Source: JBEHYA01 sp048498415
Lineage (GTDB): Bacteria > Pseudomonadota > Alphaproteobacteria > UBA9219 > RGZA01
DNA length: 9,182 nucleotides
Assembly: GCA_048498415.1 (NCBI GenBank)
Contig: JBEHYA010000081.1
Span: forward strand, 1-9,182
Direction: 5' to 3'
Part shown: piece after piece, positions 1 through 6,592 of the stretch
Layout: every line of letters begins with the position of its first letter
Numbering within the stretch: the stretch's first letter is position 1
Notes under the pieces: model-generated
Told to the model about the DNA's origin: nothing
What the model saw: the letters and a program-made list of their open reading frames with translations, nothing else
Database searches by the model: none
Program-made: the position numbers and the translations under genes

Positions 1-137
1 AAGCGGCGATTAAAAAAATCACGGTTGAGGATGTGCAGCGCGTTGCCAAGCGCCTGTTAGATAACGCGCCTTCGGTTTTCGTGGTGGGTGCGCCGAAGGA
101 TTTCAAGGCGGATAAGACGTACGATAAGATTGATTGA
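1..137 (+). CDS. C-terminal end of a probable M16-family (insulinase-like) peptidase, partial
   Basis: Only the last 44 codons and the TGA stop are in the window; bases 1-2 are the end of a cut codon and the gene starts outside. The visible tail contains ITVEDVQRVAKRLL followed by a short strand, SVFVVGAPKDF. This resembles the end of the inactive-domain half of M16 zinc peptidases, where a 'T.EDVQ.VA++.L' helix precedes a final strand ending in V-V-G. M16 proteins in proteobacteria are usually periplasmic or membrane-associated and often come as tandem pairs, but neither the HXXEH site nor a signal peptide can be seen here. Family assignment rests on this short tail alone and is tentative. 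A family 1 repeat begins five bases after the stop. Confidence 0.55.
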   Translation, partial: AAIKKITVEDVQRVAKRLLDNAPSVFVVGAPKDFKADKTYDKID

Positions 138-141
138 TTTT

Positions 142-251
142 ACCTCATTCCCGCGAAAGCGGGAATCCAGCTAAAGCCGCGTCTGCGGCGAAAAATAATA
201 ATTCAAACAAAGGCCCAGTCCCCTGGATCCCCGCTTTCGCGGGGATGAGGT
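142..251. repeat. Family 1 paired-hairpin repeat, copy 1
   Basis: Two 29-base inverted arms (142-170 and 223-251) differ at only two positions. Each arm is itself a hairpin: attcccgc-GAAA-gcgggaat at 147-166, and the matching atccccgc-TTTC-gcggggat at 227-246. The two differences between arms are a T-A pair in one hairpin and a C-G pair in the other, so pairing inside each arm is kept. The 52-base spacer carries a third small hairpin, gccgc-gtct-gcggc (176-189). This looks like a REP/BIME-type or miniature mobile repeat; Neisseria dRS3 repeats (ATTCCC-N8-GGGAAT) have a similar shape, though common origin is not shown. Confidence 0.85.
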
Positions 252-260
252 TGGTTTTTT
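227..260 (+). terminator. Possible Rho-independent terminator made from the right arm of repeat copy 1
   Basis: The 8-bp GC-rich hairpin at 227-246 (loop TTTC) is followed by six T at 255-260. The T-run starts eight bases after the stem, which is further than usual, so termination may be partial. It lies about 90 bases after the stop of the plus-strand peptidase gene, whose mRNA has no other obvious end. Confidence 0.35.
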
Positions 261-433
261 GTTGAAAGATTTTTCTATTTGTGGCATCATATAAAAATCG
301 ACAGATCGCGGGATTTGAAGGAACAGCTTGCAACCGCGTTACCAAGTGCTAAAGCGGCTGCAGCGAAACCCCTTTATTTATAAGGCTTAACTGCGGTTCT
401 CCTTACCGGTGAACTGATGCAGTTTCGCGTTTT
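252..433. other. Intergenic stretch with no recognisable gene
   Basis: Between the family 1 repeat and the leader hairpin of the hydrolase gene, the sequence is relatively AT-rich at 255-300 and again near 371-390. There are fragments resembling promoter boxes (TTGAAA at 262-267, TATAAA at 290-295), but their 22-base spacing is too long for a normal sigma-70 promoter. I see no tRNA, small ORF with a ribosome site, or convincing operator. The promoter for the downstream gene probably lies here but I cannot place it. Confidence 0.4.
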
Positions 434-484
434 CGCGTGCCGTTTCTGCCTCTCGTTTTCGCCGGTTTTTTTGAACGGCACGCG
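434..484 (+). promoter_or_regulatory. Leader inverted repeat upstream of the AstE-like gene
   Basis: An 11-bp perfect inverted repeat, cgcgtgccgtt (434-444) and aacggcacgcg (474-484), flanks a 29-base loop containing a T7 run. Its right arm ends six bases before the Shine-Dalgarno GGGAG (491-495). In the mRNA it would form a stable stem next to the ribosome site. It could tune translation or bind a protein; nothing in the sequence says which. Confidence 0.5.
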
Positions 485-503
485 TGAAAAGGGAGAAACG
501 CAT

Positions 504-1463
504 ATGGTGGGACTTAGTCAAAATTACGCATTTGAACCTGAATCGCATCGCTTCAAAACCGGTGTGCCGGGGCCGCATCTGGTGGTGACCGCGCGCATTC
601 ATGGCAATGAGCCGTCGGGCGAAATTGCCGTGCGGCGTATTATTCAGGAGATACAGGATGGTGAGCTGGCATTAACCCGCGGGCGGCTCACGGTGTATCC
701 GGTGCTTAATCCGCTGGCCAAGGAGAAGAACGTGCGCGGCATCTGGATTGATGCCAACCGCAATATCGCGGTGCATGGCGAACGTGATGTTTCAACGCCG
801 GAGCATGCCATTCGCAGCGCGCTGTTCACCGAATTCGTGCAGCATGATTTTGCCGCTTCCATCAACGACTATGCCTGGCATGTGCTGGATCTGCATTCGG
901 TGCCGCTGCCGGGCGAAGCGCATCTGATCCTCAGCGACGGGCCGAAAGATCTGGCCTTTGCACAGGCGCTGGGGCCATATCCGGTTTACCGCAACTGGCG
1001 CGGGGCCCAGCTGAAGGTGGATGCGCATGACCTGCACGCGCTTGGCCACACGCGCGATGAACATACGGCGTTTACGGCGGCGATTATTTACGGCGCGCGC
1101 GACCAGGGTGCTGCAAGCGCGGTGTGCCTGGAAGCGGGGCAGGATGACGACCCCAAGGCGCCGCAGCGCGCGTATCAGGCGATCCGCAATGCGCTGGCGT
1201 ATCACGGGCTTATTCCTGCCGCCGTCAAGCATTTTGGCCTTGCCAAGCAGGTCGTGTTTGAACGCGTGCTGATCCGGCGCAGCGAACACGAGCAACTGGT
1301 GGACATTACCGAAGATGCGCAGCGCGTGAAACCCGGGCAGGTGATTTTGCGCGGGGATACGCGCGAAGTGCGCGTGCCGGAAGAAGACCGCAACTGGATT
1401 ATCGCCCACCCCATCCGCGCGGAAGTGGGGCGGCATTGCGGGTTTCTGGCGTATGAGGTTTAG
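504..1463 (+). CDS. Succinylglutamate desuccinylase/aspartoacylase-family zinc hydrolase
   Basis: The 319-residue product matches the AstE/ASPA branch of the M14 zinc carboxypeptidase fold, cytosolic enzymes that remove acyl groups from amino acids. The zinc site is visible: HGNE at residues 33-36 supplies H33 and E36, and LDLHS at 128-132 supplies H131. DANRN at 83-87 corresponds to the family's DxNR substrate-binding motif, and E210 in CLEAGQ is the expected catalytic glutamate. A C-terminal beta domain follows (about 235-319). The ATG at 504 is chosen because GGGAG (491-495) sits eight bases upstream; the frame is open back to an ATG at 417, but that would add 29 residues unlike the family start and encoded by the leader hairpin. 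The substrate cannot be told: there are no arginine-catabolism genes nearby, so a named astE function is not supported. A family 2 repeat starts immediately after the stop. Confidence 0.88.
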   Translation: MVGLSQNYAFEPESHRFKTGVPGPHLVVTARIHGNEPSGEIAVRRIIQEIQDGELALTRGRLTVYPVLNPLAKEKNVRGIWIDANRNIAVHGERDVSTPEHAIRSALFTEFVQHDFAASINDYAWHVLDLHSVPLPGEAHLILSDGPKDLAFAQALGPYPVYRNWRGAQLKVDAHDLHALGHTRDEHTAFTAAIIYGARDQGAASAVCLEAGQDDDPKAPQRAYQAIRNALAYHGLIPAAVKHFGLAKQVVFERVLIRRSEHEQLVDITEDAQRVKPGQVILRGDTREVRVPEEDRNWIIAHPIRAEVGRHCGFLAYEV

Positions 1464-1669
1464 TTTTCTTCTCTTCGGGAGGCGATAAAGGGGCGGAGCA
1501 TCCTATCCATTAAACAATTCACGGACATTCCGGCGAAAGCCGGAATCCAGTTTTCTCTCCGCAACCAAACTGGATACCAGCTTTCGCTGGTATGTTCGTG
1601 GATATGGGGGGCGATTTGTTATGTGGTGAAGCCTTTCCGCCCCTAGCCCCTCCCGGAGGGAGGGGAATA
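1464..1669. repeat. Family 2 inverted-repeat element, copy A, filling a convergent gap
   Basis: The left arm (about 1464-1510) begins directly after the hydrolase stop and the right arm (about 1630-1669) ends one base before the xthA stop, so the element fills the convergent intergenic region. The right arm carries the hairpin cccctccc-gga-gggagggg; in the left arm this stem is eroded. The left arm has the sub-motif GATAAAGGGGCGG and the right arm, read in reverse, CTAGGGGCGG. Copy B at 4093-4202 has the same two arm types in the opposite order, so A and B are one asymmetric element in opposite orientations. A family 1 repeat sits between the arms. Confidence 0.7.
1520..1600. repeat. Family 1 paired-hairpin repeat, copy 2, inside family 2 copy A
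   Basis: Inverted arms at 1520-1550 and 1570-1600 match at 26 of 31 positions across a 19-base spacer. Each arm is a hairpin with a GAAA loop on one strand. Four of the five mismatches form two compensated pairs: G-C becomes A-T, and T-A becomes A-T, so both hairpins stay fully paired. It shares the core GCGAAAGC and the ATCCAG end with copy 1. Confidence 0.85.
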
Positions 1670-1670
1670 G

Positions 1671-2456
1671 TTATCCCAAATCAATCATGACCGGCACGTG
1701 GTCGCTGGGTTTGGGATCCCAGCCGCGGGCGTCTTTGAGGATTTTGGTGCTTTTCAGCGAACTGGCGAGCTGCGGGGTGACCCAGATGTGATCAAGGCGC
1801 CGGCCGCGGTCGGAGGTTTTCCAGTCGGCGGCGCGGTAGCTCCACCACGAATATAATTTCTGCTCGGCGGGCACGAAATGCCGCACGGCATCCACCCATT
1901 TAAGCGATTTCTGCATCAGCCCAAGCTTTTCGACTTCAATCGGCGTGTGGGAGACGACATCGAGAAGCTGTTTGTGCGACCACACATCGTGCTCAAGCGG
2001 GGCGATGTTGAGGTCGCCGACCAGAATTTTTTTGGCGTTGCCGCCTTTTTCGCCCCACCAGCCGGTGACTTCATCGAGCAGTTTCAGTTTATGCGCGAAT
2101 TTCTCGTTCACCTTGGCATCGGGGATATCGCCGCCGGCGGGCACGTAAAGGCAGTGCAGCTCGATACCGTTCACAACCGCGTGCACGTGGCGTGAATCAT
2201 CTTTTTTCGCCCAGCGCTGGATGGCTTGTTTTTCGATTGGCAGGCGCGAGAGAATGGCCACGCCGTTATAACCCGGCATGCCGTTGAAATGCTGGTATTT
2301 GTAGCCGGCCTTGGCCAAAGCTTCCGAAGGAAAATGCTCATCCGGCGTTTTGGTTTCCTGCAGGCAGAGCACATCGGGCTTGTGTTCTTTTAAAAAACGC
2401 AAAACCAGCGGCAGGCGGAGCCGCACGGAATTGATGTTCCAGGTGGCGATGCGCAT
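1671..2456 (-). CDS. xthA: Exodeoxyribonuclease III / AP endonuclease
   Basis: This 261-residue cytosolic enzyme (E. coli XthA has 268) cuts DNA at abasic sites and degrades duplex DNA from 3' ends in base-excision repair, using Mg2+. The Exo III family signatures are intact and in order: WNINSVR (6-12, with N7), LQETK (32-36, with metal ligand E34), GYNGVAILSR (62-71), LYVPAGG (103-109, with catalytic Y104), VGDLNIAP (146-153, with D148 and N150), RRLDHIWVTP (219-228, with D222) and SDHVPV (251-256, with D252 and H253). Its ATG overlaps the lolA stop by one base (TAATG), which implies translational coupling. A family 2 repeat hairpin follows its stop at once; it lacks a T-run, so the transcript end is uncertain. 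Confidence 0.96.
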   Translation of the reverse strand: MRIATWNINSVRLRLPLVLRFLKEHKPDVLCLQETKTPDEHFPSEALAKAGYKYQHFNGMPGYNGVAILSRLPIEKQAIQRWAKKDDSRHVHAVVNGIELHCLYVPAGGDIPDAKVNEKFAHKLKLLDEVTGWWGEKGGNAKKILVGDLNIAPLEHDVWSHKQLLDVVSHTPIEVEKLGLMQKSLKWVDAVRHFVPAEQKLYSWWSYRAADWKTSDRGRRLDHIWVTPQLASSLKSTKILKDARGWDPKPSDHVPVMIDLG

Positions 2457-3217
2457 TATTTCTTGATGCCGCCAAAGGCGGGATCGCGGTAATAGAATTT
2501 ATCGGATGGGATATCCTGATTGATCTCTTCGTGGGCCAGCGCCACGCGGGTTTCCTGCCCCGTGGCATCCACCACGCGCCAGTTGCGGAGTTTTAACGGG
2601 TTGTCTTCAAATTCCAGCGTGAGGCTGCCGGCCGACGGGTTATCGGACTGCACCACGGTGACTTCCAGCATGGATGGAAAGTAGTTCACTTTGGTGACCT
2701 TGATATCGCCGGAAAATTTAAACTGGTCGCGCAGAATGACATCGGCCAGCGAGGTGCCGAGCGGCACGCTGGAACTGTTCTTCGCGCTTGAATCCCAGAC
2801 ATGCACGAATTCGCCATCGGCGACCAGCAGGTCTTTATTGGGCGGGGCGTATTCGAGGCGCATTTTGCCGGGGCGCTTCAGGTAAATGGTGCCGTGGGCC
2901 TGACGGCCATCCGGGATGGTTTGGGTGAAATCGGCCTTCAGAGTTTTGATGCTGTTGAAATAATCTTCAACGCCCCGCAGGCGGCCCTTGTCGCGGGAAT
3001 CAAGTTCGGCGCCCGTCACGGTGCGGGTGGCCTCCGGCTTTTTGTTAAGCTGCGCGGCATCGATGCCCACTTCGGCATCCGGCTGGTCGTTGGTGGGGGC
3101 GGGGGCCGGCGTTGCGGGCATGACCATGCCATCGGTCACATCGACGGCATGCGCGGCAAAGGGCAGGGCAACGATAAAGGCGAGGGCGATAAGGGGTGTG
3201 CGCATGGATGTTTTCAT
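2456..3217 (-). CDS. lolA: Outer-membrane lipoprotein carrier protein LolA
   Basis: LolA is the periplasmic chaperone that takes lipoproteins from the LolCDE transporter and passes them to the outer-membrane receptor. The start at 3217 gives 253 residues and a clear Sec signal peptide, MKTSMRTPL then a hydrophobic core, ending AHA at 22-24. A TTG at 3235 and an ATG at 3205 are also possible; no strong Shine-Dalgarno decides between them. The mature part has the family pattern: LKADFTQ, then GTIYLKRPGKMRLEY, then PPNKDLLVADGEFV and PLGTSLADVILRD, with a C-terminal beta region that includes LEFEDNPLKLRNW. A low-complexity linker rich in P, A and charged residues (about 31-75) separates the signal peptide from the LolA fold, which is longer than I expect for the family. 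It is coupled to xthA downstream. Confidence 0.93.
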   Translation of the reverse strand: MKTSMRTPLIALAFIVALPFAAHAVDVTDGMVMPATPAPAPTNDQPDAEVGIDAAQLNKKPEATRTVTGAELDSRDKGRLRGVEDYFNSIKTLKADFTQTIPDGRQAHGTIYLKRPGKMRLEYAPPNKDLLVADGEFVHVWDSSAKNSSSVPLGTSLADVILRDQFKFSGDIKVTKVNYFPSMLEVTVVQSDNPSAGSLTLEFEDNPLKLRNWRVVDATGQETRVALAHEEINQDIPSDKFYYRDPAFGGIKK

Positions 3218-3260
3218 GCGCGAATAATATGGCAAAAGCGTGGGAGGGTCGAGGCGAGAA

Positions 3261-3272
3261 TAAAGCGCTTTA
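3261..3272. promoter_or_regulatory. 12-bp perfect palindrome TAAAGCGCTTTA between the 220-residue gene and lolA
   Basis: The palindrome lies 44 bases upstream of the lolA ATG and 19 bases past the stop of the preceding gene. It could be an operator for lolA or just a short hairpin. It shares its GCGC centre and AT flanks with the 16-bp palindrome upstream of carD, but the flanking bases are in the opposite order (TAAAGCGCTTTA against TTTAGCGCTAAA), so a common binding protein is not implied. Confidence 0.3.
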
Positions 3273-3291
3273 CGCTACGTTTATGGGGCGT

Positions 3292-3954
3292 TTACGCCAG
3301 CACGTTCAATTCCGCCTGCGGGGCATCGTCGGGCGCCACGAAGGGCTCGAGAACCGCTTGCAGCGTGCTGTAAATGCCGGTGGGCTTGCCGATCAGGCTT
3401 TTGCGCGGCAGCTCGATTTTATCGCCGGTTTTGATGGCGGCTTTCGGCGCGGCGGGTTCGGTTGCATCGGTGCGCGTCACGAACTTGGCGAATTCTTCCG
3501 TACCATGCGGCGTGGGCGCGGGTTTTGCGGCGGCGGCCGGGATCTGCGGGGCGGGCTGGTCGTGGCCCTGCGCGGCATCCTGGTTCGCGGGTTGTTCGTG
3601 GCGGCGATAGGCTTTTAAGGCCTCGCGGTGCGGGGTGATATCGGTGTGATCATCGACGCGTGATAAATCGCGCTCTTCATCGAATTCGCTTTCGTTGCTT
3701 GAGGCCACGCGGTCGCCGTGCAGACTCAGGCGCACCTTGGCTTCACGCTCGCCCTGCAAAAACAGAACGTCGCGCGGGACTTTGAGGAAACCGACTTGCG
3801 TGAGATTGAGACGGCCTTCGCTCTCCAGCGCGGCAATGGCGCTGGCCTGATCGCCGCTGGCAGCCGCGGGTTGCGCGCGCACGACCGCACCCACGCCGCC
3901 GAAATTACCGGCGCCGGCGAAAGCAGGCGAAGACGTGATAATGGTGCCAGTCAT
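3292..3954 (-). CDS. Hypothetical protein between ftsK and lolA, 220 residues
   Basis: I do not recognise this protein. Codon use is like its neighbours (G or C favoured in third positions throughout), which supports it as a real gene, although it has only a weak ribosome site. There is no signal peptide or membrane segment. The N-terminus is rich in G, A and V; residues about 40-80 look folded (RLNLTQVGFLKVPRDVLFLQ); about 85-110 is acidic (NESEFDEERD); about 120-155 is low-complexity P, A and Q; and the C-terminus has a conserved-looking block, LPRKSLIGKPTGIYSTLQAV. This suggests a small domain, a flexible linker and a C-terminal segment. It separates ftsK from lolA, which I recall as usually adjacent in Alphaproteobacteria. 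A perfect 16-bp palindrome lies about 30 bases upstream of its start. Function unknown. Confidence 0.7.
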   Translation of the reverse strand: MTGTIITSSPAFAGAGNFGGVGAVVRAQPAAASGDQASAIAALESEGRLNLTQVGFLKVPRDVLFLQGEREAKVRLSLHGDRVASSNESEFDEERDLSRVDDHTDITPHREALKAYRRHEQPANQDAAQGHDQPAPQIPAAAAKPAPTPHGTEEFAKFVTRTDATEPAAPKAAIKTGDKIELPRKSLIGKPTGIYSTLQAVLEPFVAPDDAPQAELNVLA

Positions 3955-3984
3955 ATAGCGCCCAAAAAATACATAAAAACCAAT

Positions 3985-4000
3985 ATAATAGGCCTATTAT
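3985..4000. promoter_or_regulatory. 16-bp perfect palindrome ATAATAGGCCTATTAT
   Basis: This AT-flanked palindrome sits 31-46 bases upstream of the ATG at 3954, where the promoter of the minus-strand hypothetical gene should be. On the minus strand it overlaps -10-like hexamers (CATAAT, TATATT), though no good -35 is found at 17 bases. It fits a homodimeric regulator operator or promoter element; the regulator is unknown. Confidence 0.45.
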
Positions 4001-4092
4001 GCACGATAGGGCGTTGCGGAATCCTTTATTGCGGGCACAGGGGTTAACGGCTGGTAACCATGGGAGAGGGAATCTCTCAATAAAAAAATTTA

Positions 4093-4202
4093 ATTCCCCT
4101 CCCTTCGGGAGGGGTTAGGGGCGGGCAATCCTGTCCACCGAGATAATTCGTATAATGGAGAGGATCGCCCGCCCCTTTATCCCCTCCCGAAGGGAGGGGA
4201 AG
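4093..4202. repeat. Family 2 inverted-repeat element, copy B, next to the ftsK stop
   Basis: Inverted arms at about 4093-4137 and 4156-4202 surround an 18-base centre. Each arm starts with the outer hairpin cccctccc-ttc-gggagggg (4097-4115 and the reverse at 4181-4199) and continues through a G-rich block to an inner end ending CTCC/CCA. The left arm has TTAGGGGCGGGC and the right arm, in reverse, ATAAAGGGGCGGGC. The right arm ends four bases from the ftsK stop. The hairpin could slow or stop ftsK transcription, but no T-run follows, so it is not a standard intrinsic terminator. Confidence 0.8.
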
Positions 4203-4205
4203 AAA

Positions 4206-6587
4206 TCATTCATCCATCGAGCGGCCGAGGATTTCGCGTTTGCCAACATGGTTGGCGGCGCTGACCACGCCTTCTTTTTCCATGCGTTCCATGAGCGTGG
4301 CGGCTTTGTTATAGCCGATTTGCAAGTGACGCTGGATGAAGCTGGTGGAGGCTTTGCCTTCACGCAGCACGACATCAACGGCTTTATCGTACAGCTCGTC
4401 ACCGGAATTGCTGTTGCCCTGACCGAAGCCGCCGCCTTCGCCGCTTTCATCTTCGGTGGTGATTTCTTCCAAGTACTCGGGTTCGCCCTGTTCTTTGAGG
4501 AAGTTGACCACGCTTTCGACTTCGCGGTCGCTCACGAACGGCCCGTGCACGCGGGTGATGCGGCCGCCGCCCGCCATATAGAGCATATCGCCCTGGCCGA
4601 GCAGCTGTTCTGCGCCTTGCTCGCTTAAGATTGTGCGGCTGTCGATTTTTGATGTGACCTGGAAGCTGACGCGGGATGGGAAGTTGGCCTTGATGGTGCC
4701 GGTGATCACGTCCACCGACGGGCGTTGGGTGGCCATGATTAAATGAATACCGGCGGCACGCGCCATCTGCGCGAGACGCTGGATGGCGGCTTCAATATCT
4801 TTGCCGGCAACCAGCATGAGATCCGCCATTTCGTCGACGATCACCACGATGTAGGGCAGGTCTTTCAAATCCAGCGGCTGGTCTTCAAAAATCGGTTTGC
4901 CGGTATCGGGATCGAAACCGGTCTGGACCTTGCGCATCATCGTCTCGCCGCGCTCGCGCGCTTCGCGAATACGCATGTTGTAGCCATCAATGTTGCGCAC
5001 GCCGAGCTTGGACATGGAGCGGTAGCGCTCTTCCATCTCGCGTACCGTCCACTTCAAAGCGACGATCGCTTTTTTGGGTTCGGTGACAACGGGCGCGAGG
5101 AGATGCGGGATGCCGTCATAGACCGACAGTTCCAGCATCTTCGGGTCGATCATGATGAAGCGGCATTCGCGTGGGCTATGGCGATAAAGCAGCGACAAAA
5201 TCATGGTGTTGATGGCAACCGATTTGCCGGAGCCGGTGGTACCGGCCACCAGTAAGTGCGGCATGCGGGCAAGATCAGCCACCACCGGTTGCCCGCCGAT
5301 GTCTTTGCCCATAGCGAGCGGCAGCGCGGCGCGGCTGTCGCGGTAGGCTTCCGACATTAAAAGCTCGCGCAGGAACACGGTTTCGCGCTTGGTGTTGGGT
5401 AGTTCCATGCCGATCACGTTGCGGCCGGGCACCACGGCGATGCGCACGGAAATGGCGCTCATGGAACGCGCGACGTCGTCGGCAAGGCCAATTACGCGGC
5501 TTGATTTGATGCCGGGGGCGGGTTCCAGTTCATACAGCGTGACAACGGGGCCCGGGCTGACTTCCGAGATTTTGCCCTGCACGCCGAAATCGGCGAGGAC
5601 GGATTCAAGAATGCGTGCGTTCTTTTCCAGCGCTTCTTCGCTTTGCTGGTCGGCGGCATTCGCTTCATCGGGGAGCTGCAGCAAATTGAGCGGAGGAATG
5701 GCTTCACCACCCTCGGTGCCAAAATCCAGCTTGGCCTGCACGGGCTTTTTGGCGGGCTTGGGCGCGCGCACACGCGGTTTTTTCTTTTCGCGCGCGATGG
5801 AGGGGAGCTCTACTACATCGTCTTCGCTGGGCGGTTCTTCTTCCAGATCCAGCACGGGGGCTTCTTCAATCGTTTCTTCCTTATGGGTCAGGCGCGCATA
5901 GGCATTGCGGGCGAGCCACCAGATGAATTTGCCGCAGTGAACGACCACGCGACGTACGAACCACATGACGTTATGCCATTCCTGCCACGACAGGCCACAG
6001 CTTAAGTACATACAGCCTAGCGTGAGCCCCATGGCAAACAATGCCAGCGACATGCCGATGATTTTGGCAAAGCCGTGCTGGGTGAGAATGGCCAGCGTGA
6101 ACTGGCCCATGAAGCCGCCAATGGAGACGCCATAAAACGAAAACCCGCCGCCCATGCCACTCACAAGGCCTTGCAGCGTGATGGAGGAGAAAATGAGGGC
6201 GAGCAGCGCGAAGATGATGCGCATGGCAACGGGGGTGAGACCGCGCTGGGTAGCGACGCGCCACGCCCAGGCGCTGAAGATCACAACGAGGAAGTAGGAA
6301 CCAAGGCCGAAGGTCTGGCGCAGTAAATCGGCCATATAGCTGCCGGTGGTGCCAAGCCAGTTGCGGATGACTTCATCCTGCACGCTGGATGCCGTATTCA
6401 GCGAGGGATCGCTGCTATCGTAGGTGAACAGCGACAGGCCCACGGCGATTGCTACCAGCAGCAGCGCTACGCCCATGATGCGGGCGGACATGCGGCTGAG
6501 GTAATCGCGCATGTTATCGGGCAACAGTTGATTGCCGCCGCGATGGCGTTCGGGAAGAAGACGGTGGGAGAATAAGCGTTCAGACAT
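4206..6587 (-). CDS. ftsK: DNA translocase FtsK
   Basis: FtsK anchors at the division septum and pumps chromosome ends toward dif so XerCD can resolve dimers. This 793-residue protein has the full layout. Four hydrophobic segments lie near residues 36-56, 94-112, 121-141 and 160-196. A charged, E-rich then K/P-rich linker (about 235-300) is short compared with E. coli FtsK. The RecA-like motor follows, with Walker A GTTGSGKS (449-456) and Walker B VVIVDEMAD (581-589), plus the conserved MATQRPSVDVITG (618-630). A GS-rich hinge (about 714-729) leads to the gamma winged-helix domain (about 731-793), with LQIGYNKAATLMERME, which reads the polarity sequences. The ATG lies 5 bases after the stop of the phosphatase-like gene and has no clear Shine-Dalgarno, so translation is probably coupled. 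Nothing is truncated. Confidence 0.98.
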   Translation of the reverse strand: MSERLFSHRLLPERHRGGNQLLPDNMRDYLSRMSARIMGVALLLVAIAVGLSLFTYDSSDPSLNTASSVQDEVIRNWLGTTGSYMADLLRQTFGLGSYFLVVIFSAWAWRVATQRGLTPVAMRIIFALLALIFSSITLQGLVSGMGGGFSFYGVSIGGFMGQFTLAILTQHGFAKIIGMSLALFAMGLTLGCMYLSCGLSWQEWHNVMWFVRRVVVHCGKFIWWLARNAYARLTHKEETIEEAPVLDLEEEPPSEDDVVELPSIAREKKKPRVRAPKPAKKPVQAKLDFGTEGGEAIPPLNLLQLPDEANAADQQSEEALEKNARILESVLADFGVQGKISEVSPGPVVTLYELEPAPGIKSSRVIGLADDVARSMSAISVRIAVVPGRNVIGMELPNTKRETVFLRELLMSEAYRDSRAALPLAMGKDIGGQPVVADLARMPHLLVAGTTGSGKSVAINTMILSLLYRHSPRECRFIMIDPKMLELSVYDGIPHLLAPVVTEPKKAIVALKWTVREMEERYRSMSKLGVRNIDGYNMRIREARERGETMMRKVQTGFDPDTGKPIFEDQPLDLKDLPYIVVIVDEMADLMLVAGKDIEAAIQRLAQMARAAGIHLIMATQRPSVDVITGTIKANFPSRVSFQVTSKIDSRTILSEQGAEQLLGQGDMLYMAGGGRITRVHGPFVSDREVESVVNFLKEQGEPEYLEEITTEDESGEGGGFGQGNSNSGDELYDKAVDVVLREGKASTSFIQRHLQIGYNKAATLMERMEKEGVVSAANHVGKREILGRSMDE

Positions 6588-6592
6588 AATAT

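Noticed and set aside
417..503. Upstream ATG at 417 as the start of the zinc hydrolase
   Set aside because: It would translate the leader hairpin and add 29 residues not typical of the family, while the ATG at 504 has a well-spaced GGGAG.
792..1436. A 214-codon open frame on the minus strand opposite the zinc hydrolase gene
   Set aside because: It is antisense to a gene with clear catalytic motifs, its composition (R, H, A and Q rich, no recognisable motif) is that of the reverse frame of GC-rich DNA, and it has no plausible ribosome site.
142..1600. Repeats considered as a CRISPR array
   Set aside because: Copies are dispersed between genes, are inverted pairs, and lack regular direct repeats with unique spacers or cas genes.
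2801..3618. Long plus-strand open frames across lolA and the 220-residue gene
   Set aside because: The minus strand shows LolA motifs and normal codon use; the plus-strand products are G, R and A rich without recognisable domains.
4041..4060. CtrA-like half sites near TTAACGGCTGGTAA upstream of the 220-residue gene
   Set aside because: The spacing and bases do not give TTAA-N7-TTAA on either strand; only one half is exact.
4151..4156. Perfect TATAAT on the plus strand in the centre of family 2 copy B
   Set aside because: No -35-like hexamer is found about 17 bases upstream, and it would read antisense into ftsK with nothing to express.
5389..5901. A 170-codon plus-strand frame within ftsK
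   Set aside because: It lies fully inside the motor and linker region of an intact FtsK and is serine-rich in the way reverse frames of such DNA usually are.
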